In this document: positions 9,221-17,638 of the stretch, one piece after another
How the letters are laid out: each line of letters opens with the position of its first letter
How positions within the stretch are numbered: the stretch's first letter is position 1
From: Arthrobacter sp. Soil764
GTDB lineage: Bacteria > Actinomycetota > Actinomycetes > Actinomycetales > Micrococcaceae
DNA length: 64,000 nt
Direction: 5' to 3'
NCBI RefSeq assembly: GCF_001428075.1
Contig: NZ_LMSI01000012.1
Location: 192,507 to 256,506 of the forward strand
Made by a program: the position numbers and the translations under genes
Notes under the pieces: generated by a model
The model's database searches: none
Seen by the model: the letters and a program-made list of their open reading frames with translations, nothing else
Told to the model about the DNA's origin: nothing

Positions 9221-10207
9221 ATGACAAGCACCAGGTCTCTGGCTACCGCCCTCCTGAGCCTCTCCGCCGCCACCGTTCTGGCTCTCACCGGCGCAGGTGC
9301 TGCCACGGCTGCACCTGGAGCGTCGGACGACAACAAGAACCCGTCCGTCACCAGTGCTGTCCTCAACGCCGCCGGCGCCGCTGACTACTGGACGCCGGAG
9401 CGGATGCAGAGCGCCCTCCCCGGCGACACCCTGGCCGGCAAGGCACTGGAACGCGGCAACCGCTCCAGCGCCGCCATCGTGGAGAAAGGCAAGCCGTCCT
9501 CCACCAAGGGCACCAAGGGCACGACCACAACCGCCACGGCCCAGAGCGAGCAGCCGGTCAGCCACATCGGCAAAGTCTTCTTCACCCTGGGCGGGGCAAA
9601 CTACGTGTGCTCCGGCAACGCCGTCTCCTCCACCAACGGCAGCACAGTGGCCACCGCAGGACACTGCGTGAATGAAGGCCCCGGCGCGTACGCCACCAAC
9701 TTCATCTTTGCGCCCGCCTATGAGAACGGCGCAACACCCTACGGCAAGTGGTCCGCGCGGGCCCTATACGCGCCGAGCCAGTGGGTCTCCGCCGGTGACA
9801 TGACCTACGACACCGGCTTTGCCGTGGTGAACCGGAACGCACAAAACCAAACCCTGACGTCGGTCGTGGGCGGGTCCGGCGTGGCCTTCAACCAGGCCCG
9901 CGGCCTGACCTACAAGTCCTACGGCTACCCGGCGGCTGCACCTTTCAACGGCGAGACCCTGAAGAGCTGCACCGGCAAGGCAAGCAACGATCCCAACAAC
10001 CCGCAGTTCAACACCCAGGGCATCCCCTGCGACATGACGGGCGGCTCCTCAGGCGGCCCGTGGTTCATCCAGACGAGCTCCTCCACCGGGGCTGCCGGCA
10101 TCCAGAACTCCATCAACAGCTACGGCTACAACCGTTCCGCCGTGATGTACGGCCCGTACTGGGGCTCCGTCATCCAGTCCACCTACGCCAGTGCAGCAAA
10201 ATCCTAA
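9221..10207 (+). CDS. Secreted trypsin-like (S1/V8-type) serine protease with propeptide
   Basis: Exported endopeptidase of 328 aa. The signal peptide runs to about residue 30 (ATA-AP). A propeptide-like region carries YWTPERMQSALP (56-67) and a Lys/Thr/Ser-rich linker (about 85-108). The chymotrypsin-fold domain has His148 in TAGHC, Asp197 in YDTGF and Ser277 in GGSSGGP. Cys130 and Cys149 flank the catalytic His and Cys250/Cys270 could form a second disulfide. The YWTxxRM motif recurs in many actinobacterial and fungal extracellular proteases just before the mature domain. A 57-codon gene carrying the same motif overlaps the 3-prime end. Likely role: extracellular protein breakdown. Confidence 0.93.
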   Translation: MTSTRSLATALLSLSAATVLALTGAGAATAAPGASDDNKNPSVTSAVLNAAGAADYWTPERMQSALPGDTLAGKALERGNRSSAAIVEKGKPSSTKGTKGTTTTATAQSEQPVSHIGKVFFTLGGANYVCSGNAVSSTNGSTVATAGHCVNEGPGAYATNFIFAPAYENGATPYGKWSARALYAPSQWVSAGDMTYDTGFAVVNRNAQNQTLTSVVGGSGVAFNQARGLTYKSYGYPAAAPFNGETLKSCTGKASNDPNNPQFNTQGIPCDMTGGSSGGPWFIQTSSSTGAAGIQNSINSYGYNRSAVMYGPYWGSVIQSTYASAAKS

Positions 10208-10364
10208 GGAACCTCACCGCGACGAGGACCCTGTCAGCCACGTGGACTTGAGCCAGACTCACGAGGAAGTCCTCGAGTACTGGACCAAGCAGCGGATGGC
10301 GGAGGCCAAGCCCCGGGAGATTCAACTTCCGGAGCCCGGCCCGCCTCCAGGTGACCAGGACTAA
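10191..10364 (+). CDS. 57-aa protein repeating the protease propeptide motif
   Basis: Overlaps the last 17 bases of the protease gene in another frame and ends before a strong terminator. Translation from GTG 10191 gives an acidic, charged, Pro-rich product without signal peptide. A second in-frame GTG lies at 10242. Residues 30-41 read YWTKQRMAEAKP, matching the protease propeptide YWTPERMQSALP at Y, W, T, R, M, A and P. Third codon positions are strongly G/C, as in real genes here. It could be a protease inhibitor or foldase peptide expressed with the enzyme, or the remnant of a duplicated protease gene. No convincing ribosome site is visible, so translation may depend on coupling. Confidence 0.6.
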   Translation: MQQNPKEPHRDEDPVSHVDLSQTHEEVLEYWTKQRMAEAKPREIQLPEPGPPPGDQD

Positions 10365-10374
10365 CGGCACAACC

Positions 10375-10418
10375 ACGACGGCGCCCGCTCCCTTTCGAAG
10401 GGGGCGGGCGCCGTCGTC
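10375..10418 (+). terminator. Terminator of the protease/small-protein unit
   Basis: A 14-bp GC stem (10375-10388 with 10405-10418), extendable inward, is followed by CGTTT. It sits ten bases after the 57-codon gene, supporting its inclusion in the protease transcript. Confidence 0.8.
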
Positions 10419-10428
10419 GTTTAACCAC

Positions 10429-10490
10429 CATCGACTGCTCCGTATCTGCCCTTTTCGGATGCGAAAACGGCAGGTACGGAGCAATCGATG
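10429..10490. repeat. Very long imperfect hairpin upstream of the purH stop
   Basis: Two 29-base arms (10429-10457 and 10462-10490) match except at three positions and enclose a four-base loop. It lies between the protease terminator and the end of purH, so it could end purH transcription on the minus strand. The length is unusual for a plain terminator and suggests a palindromic intergenic element. Confidence 0.7.
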
Positions 10491-10502
10491 GGTGGGTGGG
10501 GC

Positions 10503-12188
10503 TTAGTGGAAGAAGTGCCGCGCTCCGGTGAAGTACATGGTGATGCCGGCCGCGTTGGCTGCCGCGATCACTTCTTCGTCGCGGACGGATCCGCCGGGCT
10601 GGACCACGGCGCGCACGCCGGCGTCGATCAGGATCTGCAGGCCGTCGGCAAACGGGAAGAACGCGTCGGAGGCGGCCACGGCGCCGCGGGCCCGCTGCGG
10701 TGCGCCGGCACCGCTGGCGTTGGAGGCACCGCCGGCACCTTCGACGTCGGACTCCACCGTGACGCCCAGCGTGTTGGCCCGCTCCACGGCCAGCCGGCAC
10801 GAATCCAGGCGGTTGACCTGACCCATGCCAATGCCCACCGCCGCGCCGTTCTCCGCGAGGAGGATGGCGTTGGACTTGGCGGCCCGGCAGGCGGTCCAGG
10901 CGAAGGCGAGATCCGCGAGGGTCTTCTCGTCAGCGGCTTCGCCGGCGGCGAGGGTCCAGTTGGCGGGGTTGTCGCCGTCGGCGTCCACCTTGTCAGCAAC
11001 CTGGACCAGCATGCCGCCGGAAACCTGGCGGAACTCCGTGGGGTAGCGGCCGTAGCCCTCGGGCAGGGCGAGCAGACGGATGTTCTTCTTCTTGGAAAGG
11101 ATCTCCACGGCTTCCGGTTCAAAGCCGGGAGCGATGACAACCTCAGTGAAGATGTCCTTGACGGTGTTGGCCATGCCGGCAGTGACCGTGCGGTTAGCGG
11201 CGATGACGCCACCGAACGCGGAGACGGGATCGCAGGCATGCGCCTTGGCGTGGGCATCGGCGATTGGGTCCGCGGCACCCTGCGAGCCGACCGCCACACC
11301 GCAGGGGTTGGCGTGCTTGATGATGGCGACAGCCGGTTCGCTGAAGTCGTAGGCGGCGCGCAGGGCGGCGTCGGCGTCCACGAAGTTGTTGTAGCTCATG
11401 GCCTTGCCGTGCAGCTGGTCCGCCTGGGCGATGCCCACCGGGGCGGCCTTGTCCACATACAGCGCAGCCTGCTGGTGCGGGTTCTCCCCGTAGCGCAGGA
11501 CTTCCGAGCGTTCCAGGGACAGGCCGGCGTAGGCGGGCCAATCGATGACGCCGTCGCCGTCCTCATCCAGGAACTGGCTGGCAGTCCAGGTTGCCACGGC
11601 GTTGTCGTAGGCAGCGGTGTGCGCGAAGGCCCTGGCGGCAAGGCGCCGGCGGGTCTTCAGGTCGAAGCCGCCGGCGGCGGCAGCTTCCACCACCTGGCCG
11701 TAGAAGGACGGGTCCACCACGATAGCGACGGCGGCGTGGTTCTTGGCGGCCGACCGCACCATGGCGGGGCCTCCGATGTCGATCTGCTCCACGACGTCGT
11801 CCTGCGCGGCACCGGACTTGACGGTCTCGACGAACGGGTAGAGGTTCACCACCACCAGGTCGAAGGCTTCGATGTCCATACTGGCGAGGGTTTCCATATG
11901 GGCCGGGACGCGCCGGTCCGCCAGGATGCCGCCGTGCACGCGCGGGTGCAGTGTCTTGACGCGGCCGTCCAGCATCTCGGGTGAACCGGTGACCTCTTCC
12001 ACCTCCTGAACCGGGATGCCCGCGGCGGCGATCTTCTTGGCCGTGGACCCGGTGGAGACGAGCTTCACGCCCGCTGCGTGCAGGCCCTGGGCGAGCTCCT
12101 CCAGACCGGTTTTGTCGTAAACCGAGATCAGGGCCCGGCGGATGGGTACACGGTCTATGGATACGCGCTCATGCTGCGTGAAGCTCAC
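10503..12188 (-). CDS. purH: Bifunctional AICAR transformylase / IMP cyclohydrolase
   Basis: Catalyses the last two steps of de novo IMP synthesis: formyl transfer from 10-formyl-THF to AICAR, then ring closure. The N-terminal MGS-like cyclohydrolase domain begins [12 protein letters not shown] (about 18-29). The C-terminal AICARFT domain carries the catalytic Lys-His pair in IKHANPCG. At 561 aa it is slightly longer than the usual 510-540. ATG 12188 is used. purN lies about 1.5 kb upstream on the same strand, separated by a plus-strand MFS gene, so the usual purN-purH pair has been interrupted here. Confidence 0.97.
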   Translation of the reverse strand: MSFTQHERVSIDRVPIRRALISVYDKTGLEELAQGLHAAGVKLVSTGSTAKKIAAAGIPVQEVEEVTGSPEMLDGRVKTLHPRVHGGILADRRVPAHMETLASMDIEAFDLVVVNLYPFVETVKSGAAQDDVVEQIDIGGPAMVRSAAKNHAAVAIVVDPSFYGQVVEAAAAGGFDLKTRRRLAARAFAHTAAYDNAVATWTASQFLDEDGDGVIDWPAYAGLSLERSEVLRYGENPHQQAALYVDKAAPVGIAQADQLHGKAMSYNNFVDADAALRAAYDFSEPAVAIIKHANPCGVAVGSQGAADPIADAHAKAHACDPVSAFGGVIAANRTVTAGMANTVKDIFTEVVIAPGFEPEAVEILSKKKNIRLLALPEGYGRYPTEFRQVSGGMLVQVADKVDADGDNPANWTLAAGEAADEKTLADLAFAWTACRAAKSNAILLAENGAAVGIGMGQVNRLDSCRLAVERANTLGVTVESDVEGAGGASNASGAGAPQRARGAVAASDAFFPFADGLQILIDAGVRAVVQPGGSVRDEEVIAAANAAGITMYFTGARHFFH

Positions 12189-12331
12189 AAATGTCTCCGT
12201 CTTATCTCGCGGTACAGGGCCGCGGTTGGTGGGGATAGGGCCAGTTTATCGCGAAGGGCGCGGTTGCCCGGCGTGGCCGCCGGAGTGTGAACGGGGTGGG
12301 GCCGGGCTAGAGTTTTGGACAGGAGGCGGCG

Positions 12332-13684
12332 ATGAATACTTACACCACTGTGCCCAGCGGCGAACAGGTGGTCCAGGAACTGCCCTGGCGATGGAAAGTC
12401 CAGGGCAGGATCTTCCTGATCGGGGGCCTCGGCTTCATGTTCGATGCCTGGGATGTGACCCTGAACGGCATCCTGATTCCACTGCTGTCCAAGCACTGGT
12501 CGCTCTCTGCAGGGGAGGCCGCCTGGGTGGGCACTGCCAACCTGATCGGCATGGCGCTGGGCGCCTTCATCTGGGGAACCATCGCGGACACCGTGGGACG
12601 CAAGAAAGCCTTCACGGCCACCCTCCTGCTGTTCTCCGTGTTCACCGTGTTCGGCGCCTTCGCCCCCGACTTCGCCTGGTTCTGCATTTTCCGGTTCATG
12701 GCAGGGTTCGGCCTGGGCGGCTGCATTCCTGTGGACTACGCCCTGGTGGGTGAGTTCACGCCCCGGAAACAGCGCGGCAAAGTGCTGACGGCCATGGATG
12801 GCTGGTGGCCCATCGGCGCTGCCCTGGCAGGGTTTGTCTCCGCCGGGCTGGTGGCCCTATACGGTGACTGGCGCCTGACCATGCTGGTGATGGTCCTGCC
12901 CGCCCTGCTGGTCTTCTGGGTCCGGCGCAGCGTGCCCGAGTCCCCCCTGTTCCTCATCCGTAAGGGCCGGCGCGAAGAAGCGGCGCGGATTATTGACGGC
13001 CTGGTGGAAGCCACCGGGGCAGAACCCCGTGCCTACAGCCTGCCCGATGCCAGGGACGTCCCGCGGCTCTCCGCCGGCAGCGCGTGGACGCAGCTGCGGT
13101 CGGTCTGGCAGTTCAACTGGAAAATCACCGCTGCCGCCTGGTCCTTGTTCTTCAGCATCCTGCTGGTGTACTACCTGTCCCTGACGTGGATGCCCCGCAT
13201 CCTCATCGGCGCAGGGTTCGCAGAGTACAAGGCGTTCGTCACCACAGCCTCCATGGCCGCCGTCGGATTCCTCGGCGTGGTGGTGGCGGCACTCCTGGTG
13301 GAGCGCGTTGGGCGGAAGTGGATCCTGGCCGTCACCGGTCCGCTGTCCGCGCTGACCCTGGTGATCGTGGCGTTCGTGGTGGACATCCCCACGGCCGCGG
13401 TGTTCTGGCTGCTGGTGTTCGGGTTCGTGGTGCAGGTGGCCATCCCCGTGCTCTACGCCTATGTCTCCGAGCTGTATCCCACGGAACTGCGGGGCACCGG
13501 GTTCGGCTGGGCATCCACGTTCTCCCGCCTCGGCGCCGGCTTTGGCCCGCTGATCTTCGCGAACTACTTCTGGCCCGAGCTCGGGCTGGCCACGTCGTTT
13601 GCGCTCGCGGGAGCCCTGGTGCTGGCGTCTGTCCTGTGGATGGCGTTCTTCTCCCCCGAAACCCGCCAGCGCCGCCTCGACTAG
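12332..13684 (+). CDS. Major facilitator superfamily transporter (sugar/organic-acid porter type)
   Basis: Inner-membrane secondary transporter of 450 aa with about 12 transmembrane helices. Family signatures: FDAWDVTLNGI in TM1, the loop 2-3 motif GTIADTVGRKKAF, PVDYALVGEFTPRKQRGK after TM4, and VERVGRKW at loop 8-9. ELYPTELRGTGFG near TM10 is typical of SV2/aromatic-acid-like and metabolite:H+ symporters. AGGAGGCGG precedes ATG 12332. It is inserted between purH and purN on the opposite strand. The substrate is unknown. Confidence 0.92.
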   Translation: MNTYTTVPSGEQVVQELPWRWKVQGRIFLIGGLGFMFDAWDVTLNGILIPLLSKHWSLSAGEAAWVGTANLIGMALGAFIWGTIADTVGRKKAFTATLLLFSVFTVFGAFAPDFAWFCIFRFMAGFGLGGCIPVDYALVGEFTPRKQRGKVLTAMDGWWPIGAALAGFVSAGLVALYGDWRLTMLVMVLPALLVFWVRRSVPESPLFLIRKGRREEAARIIDGLVEATGAEPRAYSLPDARDVPRLSAGSAWTQLRSVWQFNWKITAAAWSLFFSILLVYYLSLTWMPRILIGAGFAEYKAFVTTASMAAVGFLGVVVAALLVERVGRKWILAVTGPLSALTLVIVAFVVDIPTAAVFWLLVFGFVVQVAIPVLYAYVSELYPTELRGTGFGWASTFSRLGAGFGPLIFANYFWPELGLATSFALAGALVLASVLWMAFFSPETRQRRLD

Positions 13685-13695
13685 CGGGCTGGGAG

Positions 13696-14277
13696 CTAGG
13701 AGGGGGAGAACGAGGGGTCGGCGGCGAGGGCGGCCAGGGTGGAGACCAGGAGCCGGCGCTCCACGATTTTGATGCGCTCGTGCAGGGATTCCTCGGTGTC
13801 CGCGTCCTGGATGGCCACGGCTTCCTGGGCAATGATGGGCCCGGTGTCCACGCCCGCGTCCGCCCAGTGGACGGTGCAGCCGGTAATTTTCACCCCGTAC
13901 GCCATCGCGTCCCGCACGCCATGGGCACCGGGGAATGCCGGCAGCAGCGCCGGGTGCGTGTTCAGGTACCTGCCGTTGAACGCGTCGATGAAGCCTGGGC
14001 TGACGATCCGCATGAACCCTGAGGACACCACCACGTCCGGTTTGTAGCCGGCCACGGCCTCGGTCAGTGCCGCGTTCCAGTCGGCACGGTCGGGGTAGGC
14101 CTTGAAGTCCACCACGAACGTGGGGATGCCTGCCGCAGCTGACCGTTCGACGCCGTACGTTCCTTCGCGGTCCGCACCCACCGCCGCGATCTCCACGGGG
14201 AGTTCGCCCGCTTTGACGGCGTCGATAACTGCCTGGAGATTGGACCCGGTGCCGGAAACGAGGACGACGATACGCAT
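13696..14277 (-). CDS. purN: Phosphoribosylglycinamide formyltransferase
   Basis: Transfers a formyl group from 10-formyl-THF to GAR in purine synthesis. The 193 residues include the phosphate-binding loop GTGSNLQ (9-15), the catalytic block LNTHPALLPAFPG containing Asn and His, and HWADAGVDTGPII with the catalytic Asp. All three residues are intact. No Shine-Dalgarno is visible. A TAAGCT -10 sits six bases before ATG, suggesting a leaderless mRNA. The divergent neighbour starts only 39 bases away. Confidence 0.96.
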   Translation of the reverse strand: MRIVVLVSGTGSNLQAVIDAVKAGELPVEIAAVGADREGTYGVERSAAAGIPTFVVDFKAYPDRADWNAALTEAVAGYKPDVVVSSGFMRIVSPGFIDAFNGRYLNTHPALLPAFPGAHGVRDAMAYGVKITGCTVHWADAGVDTGPIIAQEAVAIQDADTEESLHERIKIVERRLLVSTLAALAADPSFSPS

Positions 14278-14280
14278 TGG

Positions 14281-14312
14281 TCCAGCTTAGGTGCAGGCTC
14301 GCGTACGCTGGA
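14281..14312. promoter_or_regulatory. Compact symmetric divergent promoter (purN / 143-aa membrane protein)
   Basis: The 39-bp spacer holds minus-strand -10 TAAGCT (14284-14289) and plus-strand -10 TACGCT (14304-14309), each six or seven bases from its start codon. TCCAGC (14281-14286) and its complement GCTGGA (14307-14312) form an inverted repeat at the expected -35 distance for both strands. Each -35 overlaps the other strand's -10 region. Confidence 0.55.
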
Positions 14313-14316
14313 AAAC

Positions 14317-14748
14317 ATGAACAGCGAACCGGGCCGGAGCGGGCAGCAGCAGGTCAGGCCCCCGCTCAGCCAGGCGGCAAAAGCGTCCCTCACCAAGACC
14401 CACACCCTGTTCCGGATGTTCGTGGTTTCGGTGCTCGGCGCGTTCTTTGTGTACCAGCTGGATGTGGGCTACCTGTGGCTGACCACGGTGCTCACCGCCG
14501 CGGGCCTGGTCCTGGGAATTGTCCTGCTGGTGCGGGCAGTCCGGCTGAAGGAATCCAAGCTGGTTCTCTTCGGCACCATCTCGGGCTTGGTGGTTGCGGC
14601 CGTCATGGTGCTGCTGATTGTCACCACCATGGTCCTCTTTGACCAGGTGCGGGAGTACCAGGCCTGCCTTGGCCGCGCCCTGACGGACCGGGCCACCCAC
14701 GCGTGCATGGTGCAGTTCCAGGATGTCCTGCCCACCAAGGTGCGCTGA
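14317..14748 (+). CDS. Small membrane protein of unknown function (143 aa)
   Basis: I do not recognise a named family. A hydrophilic N-terminus (about 1-32) precedes three predicted transmembrane helices (about 33-50, 52-70, 84-104). A tail with two Cys residues (in QACLGRAL and HACMVQF) follows, perhaps a disulfide if outside. It lies divergent to purN and ends four bases before the convergent DUF6350-type gene. The -10-like TACGCT seven bases before the ATG and the lack of a ribosome site suggest leaderless translation. Confidence 0.78.
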   Translation: MNSEPGRSGQQQVRPPLSQAAKASLTKTHTLFRMFVVSVLGAFFVYQLDVGYLWLTTVLTAAGLVLGIVLLVRAVRLKESKLVLFGTISGLVVAAVMVLLIVTTMVLFDQVREYQACLGRALTDRATHACMVQFQDVLPTKVR

Positions 14749-14751
14749 CCC

Positions 14752-16068
14752 CTAGTGCACCAGCTCGGCGTCCTGTTCCACCGGCGCGGTTGTCTCGCGT
14801 TCCAGCCATGGTCCGGCCGCGTAGCCAATCACGACGCCGGCAGCCACCTCGGCGGCCACCCACAGTCCCGTCCAGAGAGGGTCAGGTCCGATGGCGGTCA
14901 GGCGGCCCACGCCGGCTGATCCCCTGGCAAGCCAGGCCAGGCACACGGTCAGCAGCCCCGCGGCCAGGCCGGCCAGCACGCCAAGCGCCAGGGTGGAGAC
15001 AGCCGCGGTGAACCAGCGGGCGTGGATCTTGATGGCCAACCACTCGTCAAAATGGTTCTCCCCCTCCCGCAGGAACCACCATCCCGCCATGACGCCGGCC
15101 AGCACCGGAACGATCATGGCCACCAAGGCGTAGTCCAGTGGCCCCGACGGGATGGCCGCCAGGACGGGGACGGACGGAAGCGGCCCCACGGCGGTGCCCA
15201 GCGGACCCACCTGGGAACCGACACCCATGGCGAAACCGGCGCCGGACGTCCAGGCGAGGGCAAAGACCACAAGGTTGGGCAGGAAGCCGAGCTGCGCGAT
15301 GGTGAGGGCGGCACCTCCCACCGGGCCGGCGTCGAGCGCTTCATAGACAGACACCACAAGGTTCCAGTGGATAAACAGGTCTACTGCCAGCAGCGCTGCG
15401 GCCAGGGCAAGCGCGGACATCACGGCCACGAACCCTGCCTTCGCCGCGGACGCAAAGTACGAACCCGCCCAGCGGGAATGCTGGCTGGTGCGCGAAATCC
15501 AGTCCACGGCATCGACGCCGATGAGCCGGCTCCAGGAGCCTGCCTCCCTGCGGGCCCCAATCACCATGCCGAGCGCATACGGAACCAGCGGAACCAGCAG
15601 GGCGTACCAAAGGTTGATTACGACGTCGGCATTGCGGCAGACGAATCCGGTGGCTGCGCCGAACGCCCCGTAGACCACCCACGATCCCAAAAGCGCCTGC
15701 CACAGCTGGTCTGTGTAGGAGGCCCGGGCCAGCCGGCGGCCTGCACGCCAGGCCAGGAGGAACGGAATCAGGGTCAGGCCCAGCGGGATGAGGCTCAGGA
15801 CACCGGTTCCCCCATGCGAAGCCCCCTCCGGTCCCGCTCCCGCCAGCTCCAGGGGCACGCCATGGACCAGCAGCCAGGACTGGCCGGCCAGCCGTGCCAG
15901 GACCTCGAATTGACCGTTCTGGAAACCGGCAGTGGCCCAGACGGCGACAATGGGCGCCACCACCACCAGCGCCGAAATGATGGCTGCCTGCGCCGTCTCA
16001 AGGCCGCCCTGCAGCCACAAAGGCATGGGAAGGCCACGGTCTCCGGTCTGGTCAGCGCGCAGTTTCAT
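14752..16068 (-). CDS. DUF6350-type polytopic membrane protein
   Basis: Large integral membrane protein (about 438 aa) with roughly ten hydrophobic helices. Actinobacteria often keep a DUF6350 membrane protein beside purN-purH, and the position here matches; some databases label the family as cell-division PerM. I infer membership from length, topology and context, not a diagnostic motif. Start choice is uncertain: GTG 16086 would add six residues and ATG 16068 is the first Met; neither has a clear ribosome site. Function is unproven. Confidence 0.8.
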   Translation of the reverse strand: MKLRADQTGDRGLPMPLWLQGGLETAQAAIISALVVVAPIVAVWATAGFQNGQFEVLARLAGQSWLLVHGVPLELAGAGPEGASHGGTGVLSLIPLGLTLIPFLLAWRAGRRLARASYTDQLWQALLGSWVVYGAFGAATGFVCRNADVVINLWYALLVPLVPYALGMVIGARREAGSWSRLIGVDAVDWISRTSQHSRWAGSYFASAAKAGFVAVMSALALAAALLAVDLFIHWNLVVSVYEALDAGPVGGAALTIAQLGFLPNLVVFALAWTSGAGFAMGVGSQVGPLGTAVGPLPSVPVLAAIPSGPLDYALVAMIVPVLAGVMAGWWFLREGENHFDEWLAIKIHARWFTAAVSTLALGVLAGLAAGLLTVCLAWLARGSAGVGRLTAIGPDPLWTGLWVAAEVAAGVVIGYAAGPWLERETTAPVEQDAELVH

Positions 16069-16309
16069 CGTGTTCCATGGTGTCACGCCGGGTGGGCTCT
16101 ACCGGCGAACGACAGGCTCCATGCGGCCATGGATGAACAATCAAATGACCGGCAGGCCAGCGCTTTTTCCCAACCCCCGCCGTAAAATTGGTAGCAACCA
16201 ACACCAGAGGACCCGCCGAGGGCGTACTGCGATTTCTGCTGGCCGCCGCCTTTGATCCGGCGCCAGCCAACAACCCGGATTCCGTAAACCGGGAAAACAG
16301 GAGCCGCGA

Positions 16310-16396
16310 ATGAAAGATGAACCGTAAGTTCTGAAGATATTCGTCCTACTGGCTGGTGCAGTCACCGCCCTCGGCGTGGCTGCACCAGCGTTTTAA
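16310..16396 (+). other. Short transcribed-looking unit: 5-codon ORF plus hydrophobic frame split by a stop
   Basis: AGGAG stands seven bases before ATG 16310, which opens MKDEP and then TAA at 16325. The same frame continues without a stop through a hydrophobic segment, LKIFVLLAGAVTALGVAAPAF (written from CTG 16331; 21 residues), to TAA at 16394. A 13-bp hairpin follows directly. The frame looks coding (G/C third positions, membrane-helix composition), so this may be a small membrane-protein gene broken by a nonsense codon, a reinitiating leader pair, or a regulatory leader. No downstream gene on this strand follows closely. Confidence 0.4.
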
Positions 16397-16403
16397 ACGA
16401 CTG

Positions 16404-16439
16404 CGGCGCCGGGAGCCCCCAAGGTAGCTCCCGGCGCCG
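16404..16439 (+). terminator. GC hairpin after the short unit
   Basis: A perfect 13-bp stem (16404-16416 with 16427-16439) has a ten-base loop. It lies eight bases after the hydrophobic frame. It lacks a strong T-run but supports the existence of a short transcript here. Confidence 0.6.
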
Positions 16440-16482
16440 TTCACCGTGTCAGGGCGGCTGGTCCAACCAGCCCACCCGCGGG

Positions 16483-16502
16483 GCGGGGGCCGAAGCCCCC
16501 GC
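16483..16502 (-). terminator. Terminator of the PRC/DUF2382 gene
   Basis: An 8-bp G/C stem (16483-16490 with 16495-16502) and a CGAA tetraloop lie just after the minus-strand stop codon at 16508. Confidence 0.6.
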
Positions 16503-16507
16503 GCCGG

Positions 16508-17380
16508 TCAGCGGCGGTGATCACCGTCTGTATCGATGTTCTCCTTGCGGACTTCCTCGTTGACCGTGACATCGTCGCGGACAACGTCCTTGTCCAGCCG
16601 GACCCGCTCCACCGGAACGGCTTCCTTCTCAACGACGGGGCGCTCCTCGTGGAGGACCACTTCGTGCTCTTCCTCGCTGATGGCAGGTCCGTCGAACGCG
16701 GCACCGCGGTTGGCGTCCGTGATGGGCTCACGCTCAATCCGGACTTCTTCGCGTTCCACCGGGATGGTCTTGGTGACGTTCTCGGTGGTGACGTATTTGC
16801 GCAGCCGTGCCCGGCCGGTGGCTTCACGTTCCTTGCCCACGTGCAGCCTCTCCTCGGACCGCGTCATGGCGTCGTCCGTGGTGGGGCCGGAAGTGTCGTG
16901 GCCAACCGTTCCCCGGGCATCCGTGTCGCGGTCGTACGTGTCGCGGTCGCTCGTGTCGCGGCCCGCCCCAAGCCCGGCGGTGGGGGTGCCGGCGTTCAGG
17001 TCGGCGTCGCCCTGCAGGTCAACGTCCCTGTCAGTGCCGGTGCGGGCCTCGGTGTAGGTCCGTGCGCCACGGTCGTAGTACGTGTACAGCCGGTCCTCTT
17101 CCTCGGGGGTGAGGTGGCCATCTGCGTCCACGCGGGGGGCGTCCTTGACGTGTTCCTTGCTGTAGGGCACCACCAGGTCTTCGCCCTGGTTGTGTGCACC
17201 CTCAACCGGAATGAATGACTCCGAGGTGCCGAAAAGGCCGGTCTTGACCGTGACCCATGTGGGCTCACCCGTGTCGTCATCTGCGTACAACTGTCCGATC
17301 GAACCGATCTTGGTGCCATCGGAACCGACGACGTTGCCGCCCTTGGTGAGCAGGTTTTCAAGATTTTCCCTGTTGAGCAT
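16508..17380 (-). CDS. PRC-barrel plus DUF2382 (YsnF/AvaK-type) stress protein
   Basis: Probable cytosolic general-stress protein of 290 aa. Residues 1 to about 100 form a PRC-barrel-like domain (GSDGTKIGSIGQLYADDDTG, then TVKTGLFGTSESFIPV). A hydrophilic Asp/Thr/Arg-rich linker with repeated DRDT/DTYDRDTD runs about 125-170. The C-terminal DUF2382 domain (about 175-285) shows paired E-R-x-P-V repeats such as EEHEVVLHEERPVVEKEAVPVERV. This architecture is common in desiccation- and radiation-tolerant actinobacteria; the molecular role is unknown. A perfect 12-bp palindrome lies about 125 bases upstream. The gene is monocistronic. Confidence 0.9.
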   Translation of the reverse strand: MLNRENLENLLTKGGNVVGSDGTKIGSIGQLYADDDTGEPTWVTVKTGLFGTSESFIPVEGAHNQGEDLVVPYSKEHVKDAPRVDADGHLTPEEEDRLYTYYDRGARTYTEARTGTDRDVDLQGDADLNAGTPTAGLGAGRDTSDRDTYDRDTDARGTVGHDTSGPTTDDAMTRSEERLHVGKEREATGRARLRKYVTTENVTKTIPVEREEVRIEREPITDANRGAAFDGPAISEEEHEVVLHEERPVVEKEAVPVERVRLDKDVVRDDVTVNEEVRKENIDTDGDHRR

Positions 17381-17503
17381 GACTCTCCTTGGATGTGTCT
17401 TTGCACTGGGTCTGCCAGCAATGGATGTCCTGGCGCGGGTTGTCCCCGACGTCTGGCTTCCGCCCCGGCTGCTTGAGGCTTTGCGCTGACTGCCCCACTA
17501 CCG

Positions 17504-17515
17504 TAAGCATGCTTA
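17504..17515. promoter_or_regulatory. Palindrome TAAGCATGCTTA upstream of the DUF2382 gene
   Basis: A perfect 12-bp palindrome, extended by G on the left (GTAAGCATGCTTA). A 10-of-12 match (TAAGCCTGCTGA) lies upstream of the GlsB-type stress gene at 21303. Shared placement before two stress-type genes suggests a regulator site. Confidence 0.45.
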
Positions 17516-17638
17516 GCATCGGATGCCAAGCCTACTTACTAAATAATTTGAAACCCAGGGGCAGTTGTTCATCCGGCCTTTTCCTTCGGGTAACGCTTTC
17601 TCCCCCGCCATTTCAAGGAAGGCGCCCACGGTTGAGGG

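Noticed and set aside
10488..11984. 498-codon plus-strand frame over purH
   Set aside because: Antisense shadow; purH is unambiguous on the other strand.
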